Source: Oscillospiraceae bacterium
Lineage (GTDB): Bacteria > Bacillota > Clostridia > Oscillospirales > Oscillospiraceae
DNA: 64,000 nucleotides
Direction of reading: 5' to 3'
Assembly: GCA_017473225.1 (NCBI GenBank)
Contig: JAFUMG010000043.1
Location: forward strand, 1-64,000
The notes beneath the pieces are model-generated. The model did not search any database. It was given only the letters and a program-made list of their open reading frames with translations, and was not told the origin of the DNA. Of the stretch, positions 37,065 through 46,533 are shown piece after piece (position 1 is the first letter of the stretch; each line of letters starts with the position of its first letter). Made by a program: the position numbers and the translations under genes.

Positions 37065-38369
37065 TTATCGGTTTTCGATGACCTGCTCCAGGGTCAGGCC
37101 CAGGTACTTTTCCAGCGCCGCGATCTTCAGGCAGGTGCAGAAGACGTTCATGGCCTTCTCCAGCTCCTCGATGGGGGGCAGGCTGGGGGCGATGCGGATC
37201 ATGGAATCGTGGGGATCCACGCCATAGGGATAGGTGGCGCCGGCCTCCGTCAGGGTGACACCGGCCTTCTTACACAGCTCTAGCGTCCGTCTCGCGGTAC
37301 CGGGCATGGCGGCAACGCAGACGAAATAACCGCCCTTGGGATGATGCCAGTGGGCGATGCCCTTGTTGGTGACCTGCTTGCGCAGGATCTTCAGCACCAT
37401 CTCGAACTTTGGCGCCATGATCTGGGCGTGCTTCTTCATCAGCTCCAGGGTGTGCTCCTTGTTCTGCAGATACTTCACATGCCGCAGCTGGTTGATCTTG
37501 TCGTAGGAAATAGTCTGGACACCGATGAGCTTCAGATTGTACTTGATATTCTCCTCAGAAGAGGCCATCACGGAAATACCCGCACCGGGGTAGGTGATCT
37601 TGGAGGTGGAAGCGAATTCATAGACCATATTGGGCCGGCCTGCCTCCGCGCAGAGGGAAATGATATCCCGGAAGGGCTCAAACTCGCCGTCAAATTCGTG
37701 GACGCAGTAGGCATTGTCCCACATGATGACGAAGTCAGGAGCGGCGGGCTTCAGATTGGCGAAGCGGTCCACCACTTCCTCGGAATAGGAATAGCCCTGG
37801 GGATTGGAATACTTGGGCACGCACCAGATACCCTTGACCATGGGGTCCTGGACCAGCTCCTCCACCACATCCATATCGGGGCCGTCGGGATGCATGGGAA
37901 CGGTGATCAGCTCAAAGCCGAAGCTCTCGGTGATCCGGAAGTGGCGGTCGTATCCGGGGCTGGGGCACAGGAACTTGATCCGGGCCTCCTTGCACCAGGG
38001 ACGCTCGCTGTCGGTCAGACCGTGGGTATAGGCCCGGCAGATCAGGTCGTGCATCAGGCTCAGGCTGGCGTTGCCGCCGACGAAGGTCTGCTCCGGCTTG
38101 CAGCCCAGAACATCCGCCCAGTATTCCCGGGCGCACTTCAGACCCGCCAGATCGCCGTAATTACGGGCGTCGTTACCGTCAATGATACATTCAGTGGGGT
38201 CCGTCAAAACCGTCAGCATATCGCTGACCAGATCCAGCTGCAGCTTGCTGGGCTTGCCTCTGGACATATCCAGCTTCAGATTCTCATGCTTGAGATCCTC
38301 ATACCGGGCGATCATCTTCTTAAACTCCACGCGAAGCTCTTCTCTGCTTCTGCAAGAATAGGTGGCCAT
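37065..38369 (-). CDS. PLP-dependent aminotransferase (aspartate aminotransferase-like)
   Basis: The 434-residue protein is a fold-type I aminotransferase of the Asp_aminotransf (PF12897) group: LDMSRGKPSKLQLDL, NYGDLAGLKCARE, VGGNASLSLMHDL, CPSPGYDRHF, PKYSNPQGYSYSEE and the PLP-lysine region ASTSKITYPGAG. Related enzymes act on aspartate, and could supply transamination for aromatic or other amino acids, but the substrate cannot be read here. The ATG at 38369 is chosen because the two upstream ATGs are too close to the AGGAAGGA site. It has its own promoter. Confidence 0.88.
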   Translation of the reverse strand: MATYSCRSREELRVEFKKMIARYEDLKHENLKLDMSRGKPSKLQLDLVSDMLTVLTDPTECIIDGNDARNYGDLAGLKCAREYWADVLGCKPEQTFVGGNASLSLMHDLICRAYTHGLTDSERPWCKEARIKFLCPSPGYDRHFRITESFGFELITVPMHPDGPDMDVVEELVQDPMVKGIWCVPKYSNPQGYSYSEEVVDRFANLKPAAPDFVIMWDNAYCVHEFDGEFEPFRDIISLCAEAGRPNMVYEFASTSKITYPGAGISVMASSEENIKYNLKLIGVQTISYDKINQLRHVKYLQNKEHTLELMKKHAQIMAPKFEMVLKILRKQVTNKGIAHWHHPKGGYFVCVAAMPGTARRTLELCKKAGVTLTEAGATYPYGVDPHDSMIRIAPSLPPIEELEKAMNVFCTCLKIAALEKYLGLTLEQVIENR

Positions 38370-38410
38370 ATCCATCATCCTTCCTGTTTATATTGCCAAT
38401 ATCTGGGCCT

Positions 38411-38439
38411 ATTATACGCACTTCCGGCAAAAAATGCAA
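38411..38439 (-). promoter_or_regulatory. Promoter of the aminotransferase gene
   Basis: Minus-strand TTGCAT (38434-38439) and TATAAT (38411-38416) are 17 bp apart. Confidence 0.85.
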
Positions 38440-38543
38440 TATCTTTCTTTCAAAAATTCATCCACAGCCAGCCTCACGGCGTTTTTTGTCTACATGCCCA
38501 AAACATTTGTCTTTTGAAACCCATTTTTATACATTTTCACTCC

Positions 38544-38572
38544 TTGCATTCTCCCCCGCAATCGCATACAAT
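38544..38572 (+). promoter_or_regulatory. Promoter of glnN
   Basis: TTGCAT (38544-38549) and TACAAT (38567-38572) are 17 bp apart, leaving a 5' UTR of about 150 nt (38580-38727) with no leader ORF or structure that I can defend. Confidence 0.78.
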
Positions 38573-38727
38573 TTTAAGTATATTTATGGAATTTTACCGG
38601 AAGATGCGGAATTTCCCCCCGTCTTTCTCCAATTTCTCCCGTAAATCGTCACCGTCTTTTAAAATGCAATTTGTTATTTCAGTTCTTTCATTTTGTTCCG
38701 ATATCAGTGTTGAAAGGATGTGTCTCC

Positions 38728-40812
38728 ATGAATGAGGCTATCAATGTACCGGTGATCTTTGGCAGCGACGTCTTTACCGAAGCCGCCATGCGGCAGCGGC
38801 TGGCCCCGGCCGTCTACGAAGCCTGGAAGCAGTGCATCGAAACCGGTTCTTCCCTTTCCCTGGAAAACGCCAACGAGATCGCCGAGGCCATGAAGGAATG
38901 GGCCACGGAGAAGGGCGCCACCCACTATACCCACTGGTTCCAGCCCATGACCGGCATCACCGCGGAAAAGCACGATTCCTTCATCACCCCCACCGGCGAC
39001 GGCCGGGTCCTGATGGAGTTCTCCGGCAAGGAGCTGGTCCGGGGCGAGCCCGACGCCTCCTCCTTCCCCTCCGGCGGCCTGCGGGCCACCTTCGAGGCCC
39101 GGGGCTATACCGCCTGGGACCCCTCCTCCTTCGCCTTTATCAAGGACGGCAGTCTTTATATCCCCACCTGCTTCTTCTCCTACACCGGCGACGCCCTGGA
39201 TAAGAAGACCCCCCTGCTGCGCTCCTGCGAGGAGGTCTCCCGGGAAGCCATGCGGATCCTGCGGCTCTTCGGCGATACGGACGCCAAACGGGTCATCGCC
39301 AGCGTCGGCGCGGAGCAGGAATACTTCCTGCTGCCCAAGGCCCTCTACGCCCAGCGGGAGGATCTTCGGCTGACGGGCCGGACCCTCTTCGGCGCCCCCG
39401 CCCCCAAGGGCCAGGAGCTGGATGACCACTACTTCGGCGCCATCCGGACCCGGGTCTCCTCCTACATGAAGGACCTGGATGAGCAGCTGTGGCGACTGGG
39501 CGTTCTGTCCAAGACCAAGCACAACGAAGCAGCCCCCTGCCAGCACGAAATGGCCCCCATCTACTCCAATGCCATCCACGCCTGCGACTCCAACCAGCTG
39601 GCCATGGAGATCATGAAAAAATGCGCCGCCAAGCACGATCTGGTATGCCTGCTCCACGAGAAGCCCTTCGCCGGCATCAACGGCTCCGGCAAGCACAACA
39701 ACTGGTCCCTGGCGACGGATACCGGCAAAAACCTCTTCAGCCCCGGCAGCACCCCCCGGCAGAACGCCCAGTTCCTGGTCTTTTTGGCAGCGTTCATCCA
39801 GGGTGCGGATGAATACCAGGATTTCCTGCGGTGCACCGTGGCTTCCGCGGGCAACGACCACCGTCTGGGCTCCAACGAGGCTCCCCCCGCCATCCTGTCC
39901 GTCTATCTGGGCGATGAGCTGAACGCGGTGGTGGACTCCATCATCCGGGGCACCAATTACACGGACCCCGCCAAGAGCATGATGCGCATCGGCGTGGACG
40001 CCATGCCCGCCATTCCCAAGGACACCACCGACAGGAACCGCACCAGTCCCCTGGCCTTCACCGGCAATAAATTCGAATTCCGTATGCCCGGCTCCTCCCA
40101 GTCCATCGCGGGCCCCAACATCGCCCTGAACACCATCATGGCCGAGGAGCTGCGGAAATTCGCGGACGTTCTGGAAAACGCGGATGATTTCGATTCCTCC
40201 CTCCAGACGCTGGTCTGCCAGGCCCTCAGCGACCACCGGCGCATCATTTTCAGCGGCAACGGCTATGCCCAGGAATGGAAGGACGAAGCCGCCCGGCGTG
40301 GTCTGAGCAACCTCAGCTCCACCGCCGAATGCCTGCCCACCTACATTTCCGACAAAAACGTGGAGCTGGTGACCCGTCACGGCATTTTCACCGAGACGGA
40401 ATTCCGGGCCCGCTACGCCATCCATCTGGAAGCCTACAACAAGCTGCTGGCCATCGAAGCCAGGACCATGCTGGATATGGCAGTCTGCCAGATCCTGCCC
40501 GCGGTGCTGCGCTACACCCAGACTCTGACCGACGGGCTGCTGTCCAAGAAGTCCATCGGCGCCGCCTGCAAGGCGGAAAGCAGCCTGATCGGCAAGCTGT
40601 CCACCCACTCCGACTGGCTGTATGACGCCTGCGAGAAGCTGAAAGCCGATCTGCAGAAGCTGCCGGGCCGCACAGAGGAAGCGGCGCTCTATTATCACGA
40701 CACCATCCTGCCGGATATGCAGGCCCTCCGCGACCAGGCGGATACGCTGGAAAAGCTCACCGCCAAGGATTACTGGCCCTTCCCCACCTATTCGGATCTG
40801 CTGTTCTATTGA
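38728..40812 (+). CDS. glnN: Glutamine synthetase type III
   Basis: GS III makes glutamine from glutamate, ammonia and ATP, the main ammonia-assimilating enzyme in many anaerobes. The 694-residue length is typical of type III (about 700). Signatures include ASVGAEQEYFLLPK, CQHEMAPIYSNA, GINGSGKHNNWS and RNRTSPLAFTGNKFEFR; the adenylylation site of type I is absent. The ATG at 38728 follows AAAGGATG; the upstream frame to 38671 lacks a ribosome site. The gene is monocistronic with its own promoter and a strong terminator. Confidence 0.96.
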   Translation: MNEAINVPVIFGSDVFTEAAMRQRLAPAVYEAWKQCIETGSSLSLENANEIAEAMKEWATEKGATHYTHWFQPMTGITAEKHDSFITPTGDGRVLMEFSGKELVRGEPDASSFPSGGLRATFEARGYTAWDPSSFAFIKDGSLYIPTCFFSYTGDALDKKTPLLRSCEEVSREAMRILRLFGDTDAKRVIASVGAEQEYFLLPKALYAQREDLRLTGRTLFGAPAPKGQELDDHYFGAIRTRVSSYMKDLDEQLWRLGVLSKTKHNEAAPCQHEMAPIYSNAIHACDSNQLAMEIMKKCAAKHDLVCLLHEKPFAGINGSGKHNNWSLATDTGKNLFSPGSTPRQNAQFLVFLAAFIQGADEYQDFLRCTVASAGNDHRLGSNEAPPAILSVYLGDELNAVVDSIIRGTNYTDPAKSMMRIGVDAMPAIPKDTTDRNRTSPLAFTGNKFEFRMPGSSQSIAGPNIALNTIMAEELRKFADVLENADDFDSSLQTLVCQALSDHRRIIFSGNGYAQEWKDEAARRGLSNLSSTAECLPTYISDKNVELVTRHGIFTETEFRARYAIHLEAYNKLLAIEARTMLDMAVCQILPAVLRYTQTLTDGLLSKKSIGAACKAESSLIGKLSTHSDWLYDACEKLKADLQKLPGRTEEAALYYHDTILPDMQALRDQADTLEKLTAKDYWPFPTYSDLLFY

Positions 40813-40865
40813 CCTTCTCGGCTGACCGTCGAGACGGGGCTTCACAGAAGACTGACAAACGCAAA

Positions 40866-40898
40866 AACCTCGCCTGCCGGTGCCCGGCAGGCGAGGTT
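40866..40898. terminator. Strong bidirectional terminator
   Basis: A perfect 15-bp stem (40866-40880 with 40884-40898) with T runs on both strands serves glnN and the convergent Na/Pi transporter gene. Confidence 0.92.
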
Positions 40899-40912
40899 CG
40901 TTATTTTATGGA

Positions 40913-42742
40913 TCAGCGGATCTCCTTCAAAGGCTTGATATACTGCTCACGGCGGCGGTTTCTTTCCGTGTTGTAGGTTTCATCTCCGCCGGCATGGACC
41001 TCCCGCAGATAATCATAGTGATTCTGCAGAATATCCTCATTGTGGCGGGCCAGCATCATCACAGCAATGGAGGAGCACTGGTCGGAAGCACGCTCGAAGT
41101 AAGTCAGGCACTCCATAAACACCAGACCGGATGCCACACTGCAGGCGCCGTTCTTCAGACGCTTGGTATGGCGGTCCTTCAGGATCATGACCATGTCGTC
41201 GATGGTTTCCTCCAGGGGCTCGATGGCCTTGGCGGCCTGATCGTCGTTGTTGGAGAAGGCTTCCACCGTAATGGACAGGATCTCATTGACAGCGGCGCCA
41301 AGAAGCTTCAGCTCACGCTTCGCCATGTCGGAGAACTCACCGCCCTCGGCATGGAGCTTCTGTGCCAGCTCCTGAAGATTGGTGGCATAGTCGCCGATGC
41401 GCTCGAAATTGGGGACCGTCTGCATCAGCATATCCAGCTGGCGGTCGTCGGCTTCCGTCTCCACCGCCTTGCCCAAGCCGATGAGGAACCGGTCAGAACG
41501 GTCCGCGAACTGGTCCAGGCAGTCCTCCTCCGCGTCGATCACCGCAACCTTGCTCTCATCATAACCAAAGAGCTGCTCACAGCCCCGGGCGAAATTGTCC
41601 CGGGCCACAATGCCCATGGCGGCCACAGCCTTGGTGGCCTCGCTGATGGCGATGGTGGGAGAAATGAACAGGTTCTCGTCCAGAGTGTGGAGCTCGGGAT
41701 GCCGCTGCTCCTCGGGCTTGTCCTCCCGGACAAAGACCATGGACAGCTTCACCAGCCAGCTGGTGAAGGGGATCAGCACAATGGCGGTGATCAGATTGAA
41801 CACGGTCTGGAAATTGGCGATGATACCGCTGTCCACCGCCCGGGTCCAGTACCCCGCGCCAAACACATCGTTTTTCTGCAGAATGGTCATGACGATCATA
41901 AACAGAATGGTGCCGATGGTGTTAAATGCAATATGGACCACGCCCGTACGCTTGGCATCCTTGGAAGTGCCGATGGAGCAGACCATGGCGGTAGTGACGC
42001 AGGTACCCAGATTGATGCCCATGATGATGGGGTACGCCATGGAGAAGGTCATCACCGTGGCATTGGGATCCGTTGCCGCCGCGGCAGCCGTGGCAGCCGC
42101 CACCGTCTGGAGCATACCGACCGTGGCGGAGGAGCTCTGGACAATGACCGTCAGCACCAGGCCAAAGAGGATGCCCAGCAGCGGATTATTCAGATAGCCC
42201 AGGAAGGATTCAAACACACTGGTGCCGATCAGGGGCTTGACGCCGTCGGTCATCAGATTGAGGCCCACGAACAGCACGCCGAAGCCGATACAGATATCAC
42301 CGATGGGCTTGGAGGACTTGGTCTTGATGAACATCAGCAGGACGATGCCGATGACCAGCGCGATGGGCGCAAGGGTGTCCGTATCAAACAGCCACAGCAG
42401 GAAGCTGCCGTCAGACTCAATGGAGCCCAGGCGGATGATCTGCGCCGTGACCGTGGTGCCGATGTTGGCGCCCATGACGATGGATACCGCCTGCTTCAGG
42501 TTCAGCACGCCCGCGCCGATCAGCGCGACCGTCAGAACAATGGTAGCCGTAGAGCTCTGGATCACCGCGGTAACCAGCGCGCCGGTCAGCACGCCCATAA
42601 TAACATTACCTGTAACCTTCTCCAGCACTCTCTTCAGTGCCTCGCCGGAGCTGTTCTTCAGGCCGTCGCCCATGACCTCAATACCATAGAGGAACATGGC
42701 CAGGCCACCCAGCAGTTGGATGATCGCGCTTAAAATCTCCAT
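40913..42742 (-). CDS. Na/Pi cotransporter family protein with PhoU-like domain
   Basis: The 609-residue protein has two Na/Pi-cotransporter repeats in its membrane half (about 1-320; VIQSSTATIVLTVALIGAG, MGANIGTTVTAQ, VQSSSATVGML and GINLGTCVTTAM are the QSS-type motifs). A C-terminal PhoU-like helical domain (about 340-580) follows. Such proteins are linked to phosphate uptake or regulation in Gram-positives. The QSSA/T signature is present twice, so both repeats look intact. The upstream gap to dut (42743-42887) has a TATAAT but no convincing -35. Confidence 0.93.
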   Translation of the reverse strand: MEILSAIIQLLGGLAMFLYGIEVMGDGLKNSSGEALKRVLEKVTGNVIMGVLTGALVTAVIQSSTATIVLTVALIGAGVLNLKQAVSIVMGANIGTTVTAQIIRLGSIESDGSFLLWLFDTDTLAPIALVIGIVLLMFIKTKSSKPIGDICIGFGVLFVGLNLMTDGVKPLIGTSVFESFLGYLNNPLLGILFGLVLTVIVQSSSATVGMLQTVAAATAAAAATDPNATVMTFSMAYPIIMGINLGTCVTTAMVCSIGTSKDAKRTGVVHIAFNTIGTILFMIVMTILQKNDVFGAGYWTRAVDSGIIANFQTVFNLITAIVLIPFTSWLVKLSMVFVREDKPEEQRHPELHTLDENLFISPTIAISEATKAVAAMGIVARDNFARGCEQLFGYDESKVAVIDAEEDCLDQFADRSDRFLIGLGKAVETEADDRQLDMLMQTVPNFERIGDYATNLQELAQKLHAEGGEFSDMAKRELKLLGAAVNEILSITVEAFSNNDDQAAKAIEPLEETIDDMVMILKDRHTKRLKNGACSVASGLVFMECLTYFERASDQCSSIAVMMLARHNEDILQNHYDYLREVHAGGDETYNTERNRRREQYIKPLKEIR

Positions 42743-42887
42743 AAATAAAACTCCTGTTTATTTGTTGGCCTGACGCACAGGCTCTCTACTATTATAAAGA
42801 ATCCTGTCGAAAAAGTACAGTCATATTTTACACGAATTTGATACTATTTTGACATTTAATTTACATATTCTTATCAAACCGTGATAT

Positions 42888-43325
42888 TCAGCGGCCCGTG
42901 GAGCCGAATCCACCCTGTCCGCGGCTGGTATCGCTCAGCAAATCCGCTTCCTCGTACCGGGGCTGCAGCACCGGCGTGATCAACAGCTGGGCCACCCGGT
43001 CGCCGCCGCTGATAGTCTGGGCCTCGCTGCCGTGGTTATGCAGCGCCACCGTGACTTCGCCCCGGTAGTCGCTGTCGATGACGCCCACCTTGTTGGCGGG
43101 GGCCAGTCCCCGCTTGCTGGCAAGGCCACTGCGGGCATACACCAATCCCGCGCAGCCCTGAGGGACCTCCATGGAAAGGCCCGTGGGAATGAAGGCCGTC
43201 TGCCCCGGCGCGATGGTCACAGGCTCGCTCAGGCAGGCATAGAGATCCGCGCCCGCCGCTTCCGCCGTGCCGTAGGTGGGAAGGATCGCGTTTTCACGCA
43301 GCTTTTTCACTCGAATGGTATTCAT
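42888..43325 (-). CDS. dut: dUTP diphosphatase
   Basis: Removes dUTP and provides dUMP for dTMP synthesis. The 145-residue trimeric-type dUTPase has all five motifs: AGADLYA, RSGLA, GVIDSDYRGEV, GDRVAQLL and the C-terminal RGQGGFGSTG. The ATG at 43325 follows AAGGGG and overlaps the nrdG stop by 4 bases (ATGA), so dut is translated after nrdG. It ends the PAP2-nrdG-dut unit; I see no clear terminator. Confidence 0.96.
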   Translation of the reverse strand: MNTIRVKKLRENAILPTYGTAEAAGADLYACLSEPVTIAPGQTAFIPTGLSMEVPQGCAGLVYARSGLASKRGLAPANKVGVIDSDYRGEVTVALHNHGSEAQTISGGDRVAQLLITPVLQPRYEEADLLSDTSRGQGGFGSTGR

Positions 43326-43873
43326 TTTCTTAACCCCTTTCCTTCTGCCTGCCAATCGTTCCAAAGGACGATCTCCCCCTCTTTCAGGGACGCGGGCACA
43401 TCGATCAGTCTCTGATTTTCAGATCCCCGGAACCGCAGGGACAAATTCTTTTTGCTTTCCACGAAGGGACCGTCCACCACAACGTCCAGATAGCCCAGGA
43501 TCTCCTCCGTGATCTCCCATGGGCCCAGGCGGCCCGTCAGGATATCCCGGTCAAAAAGATAGCCCGAAAAGGCCCAGATACTCTTTTGAGGCAGTTCCCT
43601 CTTTACCCGCCGCAGCAGCTCCAGAATGGGCCCCTGGTTCTGGGGCTCAAAGGGCTCGCCACCCAGGAGGGTCAGTCCCTTGATATAGGCCGGCCGCAGC
43701 ATATCGAGGATGCGGTCCATAGTCTCCCGGGTAAAGGGCTCGCCGTAGTCAAAATCCCAGGCCACCTCATTGAAGCAGCCCTTGCAGTGGTGGGTGCAGC
43801 CGGAGACGAACAGGCTCACCCGGACGCCTGGACCGTTGGCAATGTCACAGTTTTTTATCGTCGCGTAATTCAT
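43322..43873 (-). CDS. nrdG: Anaerobic ribonucleoside-triphosphate reductase activating protein
   Basis: Radical SAM activase that makes the glycyl radical on NrdD. The 183-residue product has the cluster motif SGCTHHCKGC, GEPFEPQN and LLRRVKRELPQKS, with the usual NrdG length. The ATG at 43873 follows GAGGTATC. Its partner nrdD is not in the window, so the reductase must be elsewhere. The pairing with dut (4-base overlap) groups two deoxynucleotide enzymes. Confidence 0.94.
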   Translation of the reverse strand: MNYATIKNCDIANGPGVRVSLFVSGCTHHCKGCFNEVAWDFDYGEPFTRETMDRILDMLRPAYIKGLTLLGGEPFEPQNQGPILELLRRVKRELPQKSIWAFSGYLFDRDILTGRLGPWEITEEILGYLDVVVDGPFVESKKNLSLRFRGSENQRLIDVPASLKEGEIVLWNDWQAEGKGLRK

Positions 43874-43883
43874 AAGGGATACC

Positions 43884-44798
43884 TCATTCCTTTTTTCCAA
43901 GCTTCCCGAACCAGCGGAAGCTCATAGGCCAGACCGCCCCCGCCACGAGGACGATCAGGAAATACCGCACCGCCCGTGCGGCCATATGGCCCCCGAAGAG
44001 GGCTTCCAGCGGCGCTTTCAGGCCGGACTTCACCAGCAGCACCAGCGCGAGGCCGATGACGCATTTCAGGATCTGGGCCCACCAGACCGCCTCCGCCTGG
44101 AAATTCAGCCACTTTTTGTCCGCCGCGTAGACGATGGCTACGCCGATCAGGCAGCCAAGCAGCGTATAGGCGTTCTTGCAGCCGGATTCCAGATTGTGCG
44201 CATCCATATCCGCTGGGAAGGGATACAGCTCCACGAACAGCAGAAAAGCCACAGCCAGCGCGATCATCCCCGCGATCAGCGCCTTCAGCCGCCTGTTGTC
44301 CTCATGGAAGGCCAGCGGTTTGAGGAGCCATACCAGCGCCAGTGCCATGCCGGAGCCCACCAGTACATCCGACGGCGTGTGGACGCCCACATACATTCTG
44401 GAAAAGGGCACCAGCACCATGATGACAATACTGATGACTTTCAGCCACCGCTTTCGCGTCGTGGCGGCGACGCAGCCGAAGGTACCCACCGCGGTCTGGG
44501 AATGGCCGCTGGGGAAGCTGTAGCCTGTGGCGGCTTCCCGGGCCTGCTCCAATATGGAAAATTCCGGGTCCAGCACCCAGGGCCGCGGCACCCGGCACAG
44601 CAGCTTCAGAAACTGATTGGCCATGGTACCCAGGAAGCCCACGGACATGATATAGTAGCCCTTCCGCTTATCCACGCACCAGAAGACGATCAGCGCGATG
44701 ACCAGAAAGGCGGTCTCCTCGCCCAGAGTCGTCACCGCCAGCATCAGCTCGTTCAACCCGGGAACACGGAGCTTTTCCAGAAGATACAGAAAACTCAT
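43884..44798 (-). CDS. PAP2 superfamily phosphatase
   Basis: The 304-residue integral membrane protein has the three PAP2/haloperoxidase motifs: KLLCRVPRP (about 65-73), PSGHS (96-100) and SRMYVGVHTPSD (133-144), which hold the catalytic Ser/His/Asp network. It has about eight helices, longer than minimal PAP2, and a C-terminal extension of extra helices. The substrate may be a lipid or prenyl diphosphate. It precedes nrdG by 10 bases and probably shares its transcript. Confidence 0.88.
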   Translation of the reverse strand: MSFLYLLEKLRVPGLNELMLAVTTLGEETAFLVIALIVFWCVDKRKGYYIMSVGFLGTMANQFLKLLCRVPRPWVLDPEFSILEQAREAATGYSFPSGHSQTAVGTFGCVAATTRKRWLKVISIVIMVLVPFSRMYVGVHTPSDVLVGSGMALALVWLLKPLAFHEDNRRLKALIAGMIALAVAFLLFVELYPFPADMDAHNLESGCKNAYTLLGCLIGVAIVYAADKKWLNFQAEAVWWAQILKCVIGLALVLLVKSGLKAPLEALFGGHMAARAVRYFLIVLVAGAVWPMSFRWFGKLGKKE

Positions 44799-44828
44799 AA
44801 GATCCCTCCCCTTTCGATTCTGCCATCC

Positions 44829-44856
44829 ATTATAACAGAATTCCCGGGAATATCAA
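44829..44856 (-). promoter_or_regulatory. Promoter of the PAP2-nrdG-dut unit
   Basis: Minus-strand TTGATA (44851-44856) and TATAAT (44829-44834) are 16 bp apart. Confidence 0.68.
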
Positions 44857-44894
44857 TATTTACAAATTCGAAACGAAAGTGCCCCTCCCTGCCC

Positions 44895-44923
44895 TTGCCA
44901 AGGGTGCGTAAAACGAGTATAAT
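44895..44923 (+). promoter_or_regulatory. Promoter of the TIGR04255-family gene
   Basis: TTGCCA (44895-44900) and TATAAT (44918-44923) are 17 bp apart. Confidence 0.82.
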
Positions 44924-44953
44924 GGAGTAAACTATAAAGAATGGAGCATCGTT

Positions 44954-45733
44954 ATGTTTTCTCATGAAGACCGCTGCGTTTATCAGAAAAATCAGCTGGC
45001 GGAGGTGATCTGCCAGCTCCGCTTCCCGGAGATCCTGTCCATCCAGGCCAATCTCCCTGTGGCGTTCCAGGAGGCCATCCGGGACGAATATCCCCGCTTC
45101 TCCTCCCGGAAGGAGACCCCCGCCCCCAAGCTCACCGGCGCCCCCGGCAATATGACGCTGGAAAAGCAGGAGCCCATCACCAACTATCAGTTCTATTCCG
45201 CCGACGGCGTCTGGCGGGTGAACCTGACCAGCCGGTTCATTTCCCTCTCCTGCTCCCGCTATACCACCTGGGAGGATTTCGCCAAGCGGCTGGATAAGCC
45301 CCTGGCCGCCTTCATCCAGACCTACCACCCCGCCTTCTTCGAGCGGGTGGGCCTGCGGTATCTGAACTTCTTCTCCCGGAAGGAGCTGGGGCTGGAGGGC
45401 ACACGCTACAGCGAAATGTTCGCCCCCTGCTATCTGGGCCCGCTGGCTGAGGAGGATGTGATTGAAACCAATGCCACCCGCTGCAGCGTGGACACGGAGA
45501 TGGCCCTCCGTGGCGGCTGCCGGGTGAAGCTCCACGCCGGTCCCGGTCTCGTCAAGCGCCAGGGCCAGCAGGATACGGAGGTCAAATTCGTCTTCGACCA
45601 GGACCTGTTCATGACCGGCCAGATGGAGATCAAGCTGACCACCGGCGCCCTGCAGACCCTGCACGCCCAGGCAGTCTCCATCTTCCGGGGCGCGATCACG
45701 GACCTGACCCACGACGCCATGGAGCCCTGTTGA
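44954..45733 (+). CDS. TIGR04255 family protein, unknown function
   Basis: The 259-residue soluble protein matches the TIGR04255 pattern: YQKNQLAEVICQLRFPEIL near the N terminus, VNLTSRFISLSCSRYTTWEDF in the middle and a C-terminal region with HDAM. No function is established for this family. The ATG at 44954 follows GGAGCATC. It lies 21 bases upstream of the zinc peptidase gene, so the two are likely cotranscribed. Confidence 0.8.
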   Translation: MFSHEDRCVYQKNQLAEVICQLRFPEILSIQANLPVAFQEAIRDEYPRFSSRKETPAPKLTGAPGNMTLEKQEPITNYQFYSADGVWRVNLTSRFISLSCSRYTTWEDFAKRLDKPLAAFIQTYHPAFFERVGLRYLNFFSRKELGLEGTRYSEMFAPCYLGPLAEEDVIETNATRCSVDTEMALRGGCRVKLHAGPGLVKRQGQQDTEVKFVFDQDLFMTGQMEIKLTTGALQTLHAQAVSIFRGAITDLTHDAMEPC

Positions 45734-45754
45734 CCATTTCATAGGAGGTATCTT

Positions 45755-46483
45755 ATGCCCTACGGCTATTATTACGGTTTTGACTGGACCTATCTTGTCC
45801 TGGTGCTGCCCTGCGTGATCCTTTCCATGTGGGCCAGCGCCCGGGTCAATTCCACGTTCAAAAAGTATTCCCAGCAATATTCCATCCGCCGCGTCACCGG
45901 CGCCCAGGCTGCCCAGCGGGTGCTGTCCGCGGGCGGTGTGGGGGGCGTTCGGATCGAGCGGATCAGCGGCAATCTGACGGACCATTATGACCCCAAAACC
46001 AACGTGATCCGCCTGTCTGACAGTGTTTATGATTCCACCAGCGTCGCCGCCATCGGCGTCGCCTGCCACGAAGCGGGCCACGCGGTCCAGTACGCCCGGG
46101 GCTATGTCCCCATCCGGCTCCGGGCCGCCATCATCCCGGTCACCAATTTCGGCTCCAAGCTGGCCATGCCCCTGATCCTCATCGGCATTCTGCTGTCCTA
46201 TCTGGGCAATTTCTCCTACACGCTGGTGTATGTCGGTATCGCCTGCTTCGGCCTGAGCCTGGTTTTCCAGCTGGTGACCCTGCCTGTGGAGTTCAACGCC
46301 AGCCGCCGGGCCATGGAGGCCATCGAAAATGCCGGACTGCTGACCGCCGACGAGCAGCGGGGCGCGAAAAAGACCCTCTCCGCCGCCGCCATGACCTATG
46401 TCGCCGCCACCGCCACGGCCCTTGCCCAGCTGCTGCGGCTGATCATCCTCTTCGGCGGCCGTGGCAGACGGAGAAACGACTGA
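45755..46483 (+). CDS. Membrane zinc metallopeptidase (YugP-like)
   Basis: The 242-residue protein is of the Zn_peptidase_2 (YugP) family: an N-terminal membrane helix (about 12-30), GVRIERISGNLTDHYDP, and the zinc site VACHEAGHAVQYA with HEAGH at 105-109. Three helices and FNASRRAMEAIE, which carries the third zinc ligand, follow. The substrate is unknown. AGGAGG precedes the ATG. Transcription ends at a hairpin in which the next promoter is nested. Confidence 0.92.
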   Translation: MPYGYYYGFDWTYLVLVLPCVILSMWASARVNSTFKKYSQQYSIRRVTGAQAAQRVLSAGGVGGVRIERISGNLTDHYDPKTNVIRLSDSVYDSTSVAAIGVACHEAGHAVQYARGYVPIRLRAAIIPVTNFGSKLAMPLILIGILLSYLGNFSYTLVYVGIACFGLSLVFQLVTLPVEFNASRRAMEAIENAGLLTADEQRGAKKTLSAAAMTYVAATATALAQLLRLIILFGGRGRRRND

Positions 46484-46500
46484 TTTCCCCGCATCAATTT

Positions 46501-46533
46501 ACCGCCCTGATATTGACAATCAGGGCGGTTTTC
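46501..46533 (+). terminator. Terminator of the YugP-like gene, with a nested promoter
   Basis: A 10-bp stem (46501-46510 with 46520-46529) is followed by a short T run. The loop holds the TTGACA of the next promoter. Confidence 0.8.

Noticed and set aside
38573..38727. Possible leader peptide upstream of glnN (ATG near 38585)
   Set aside because: No good ribosome site and no excess of Gln or related codons; no terminator structure follows.
38704..40845. Minus-strand open frame opposite glnN
   Set aside because: Same length as glnN by mirror; Gly/Val-rich, no ribosome site, and crosses the terminator.
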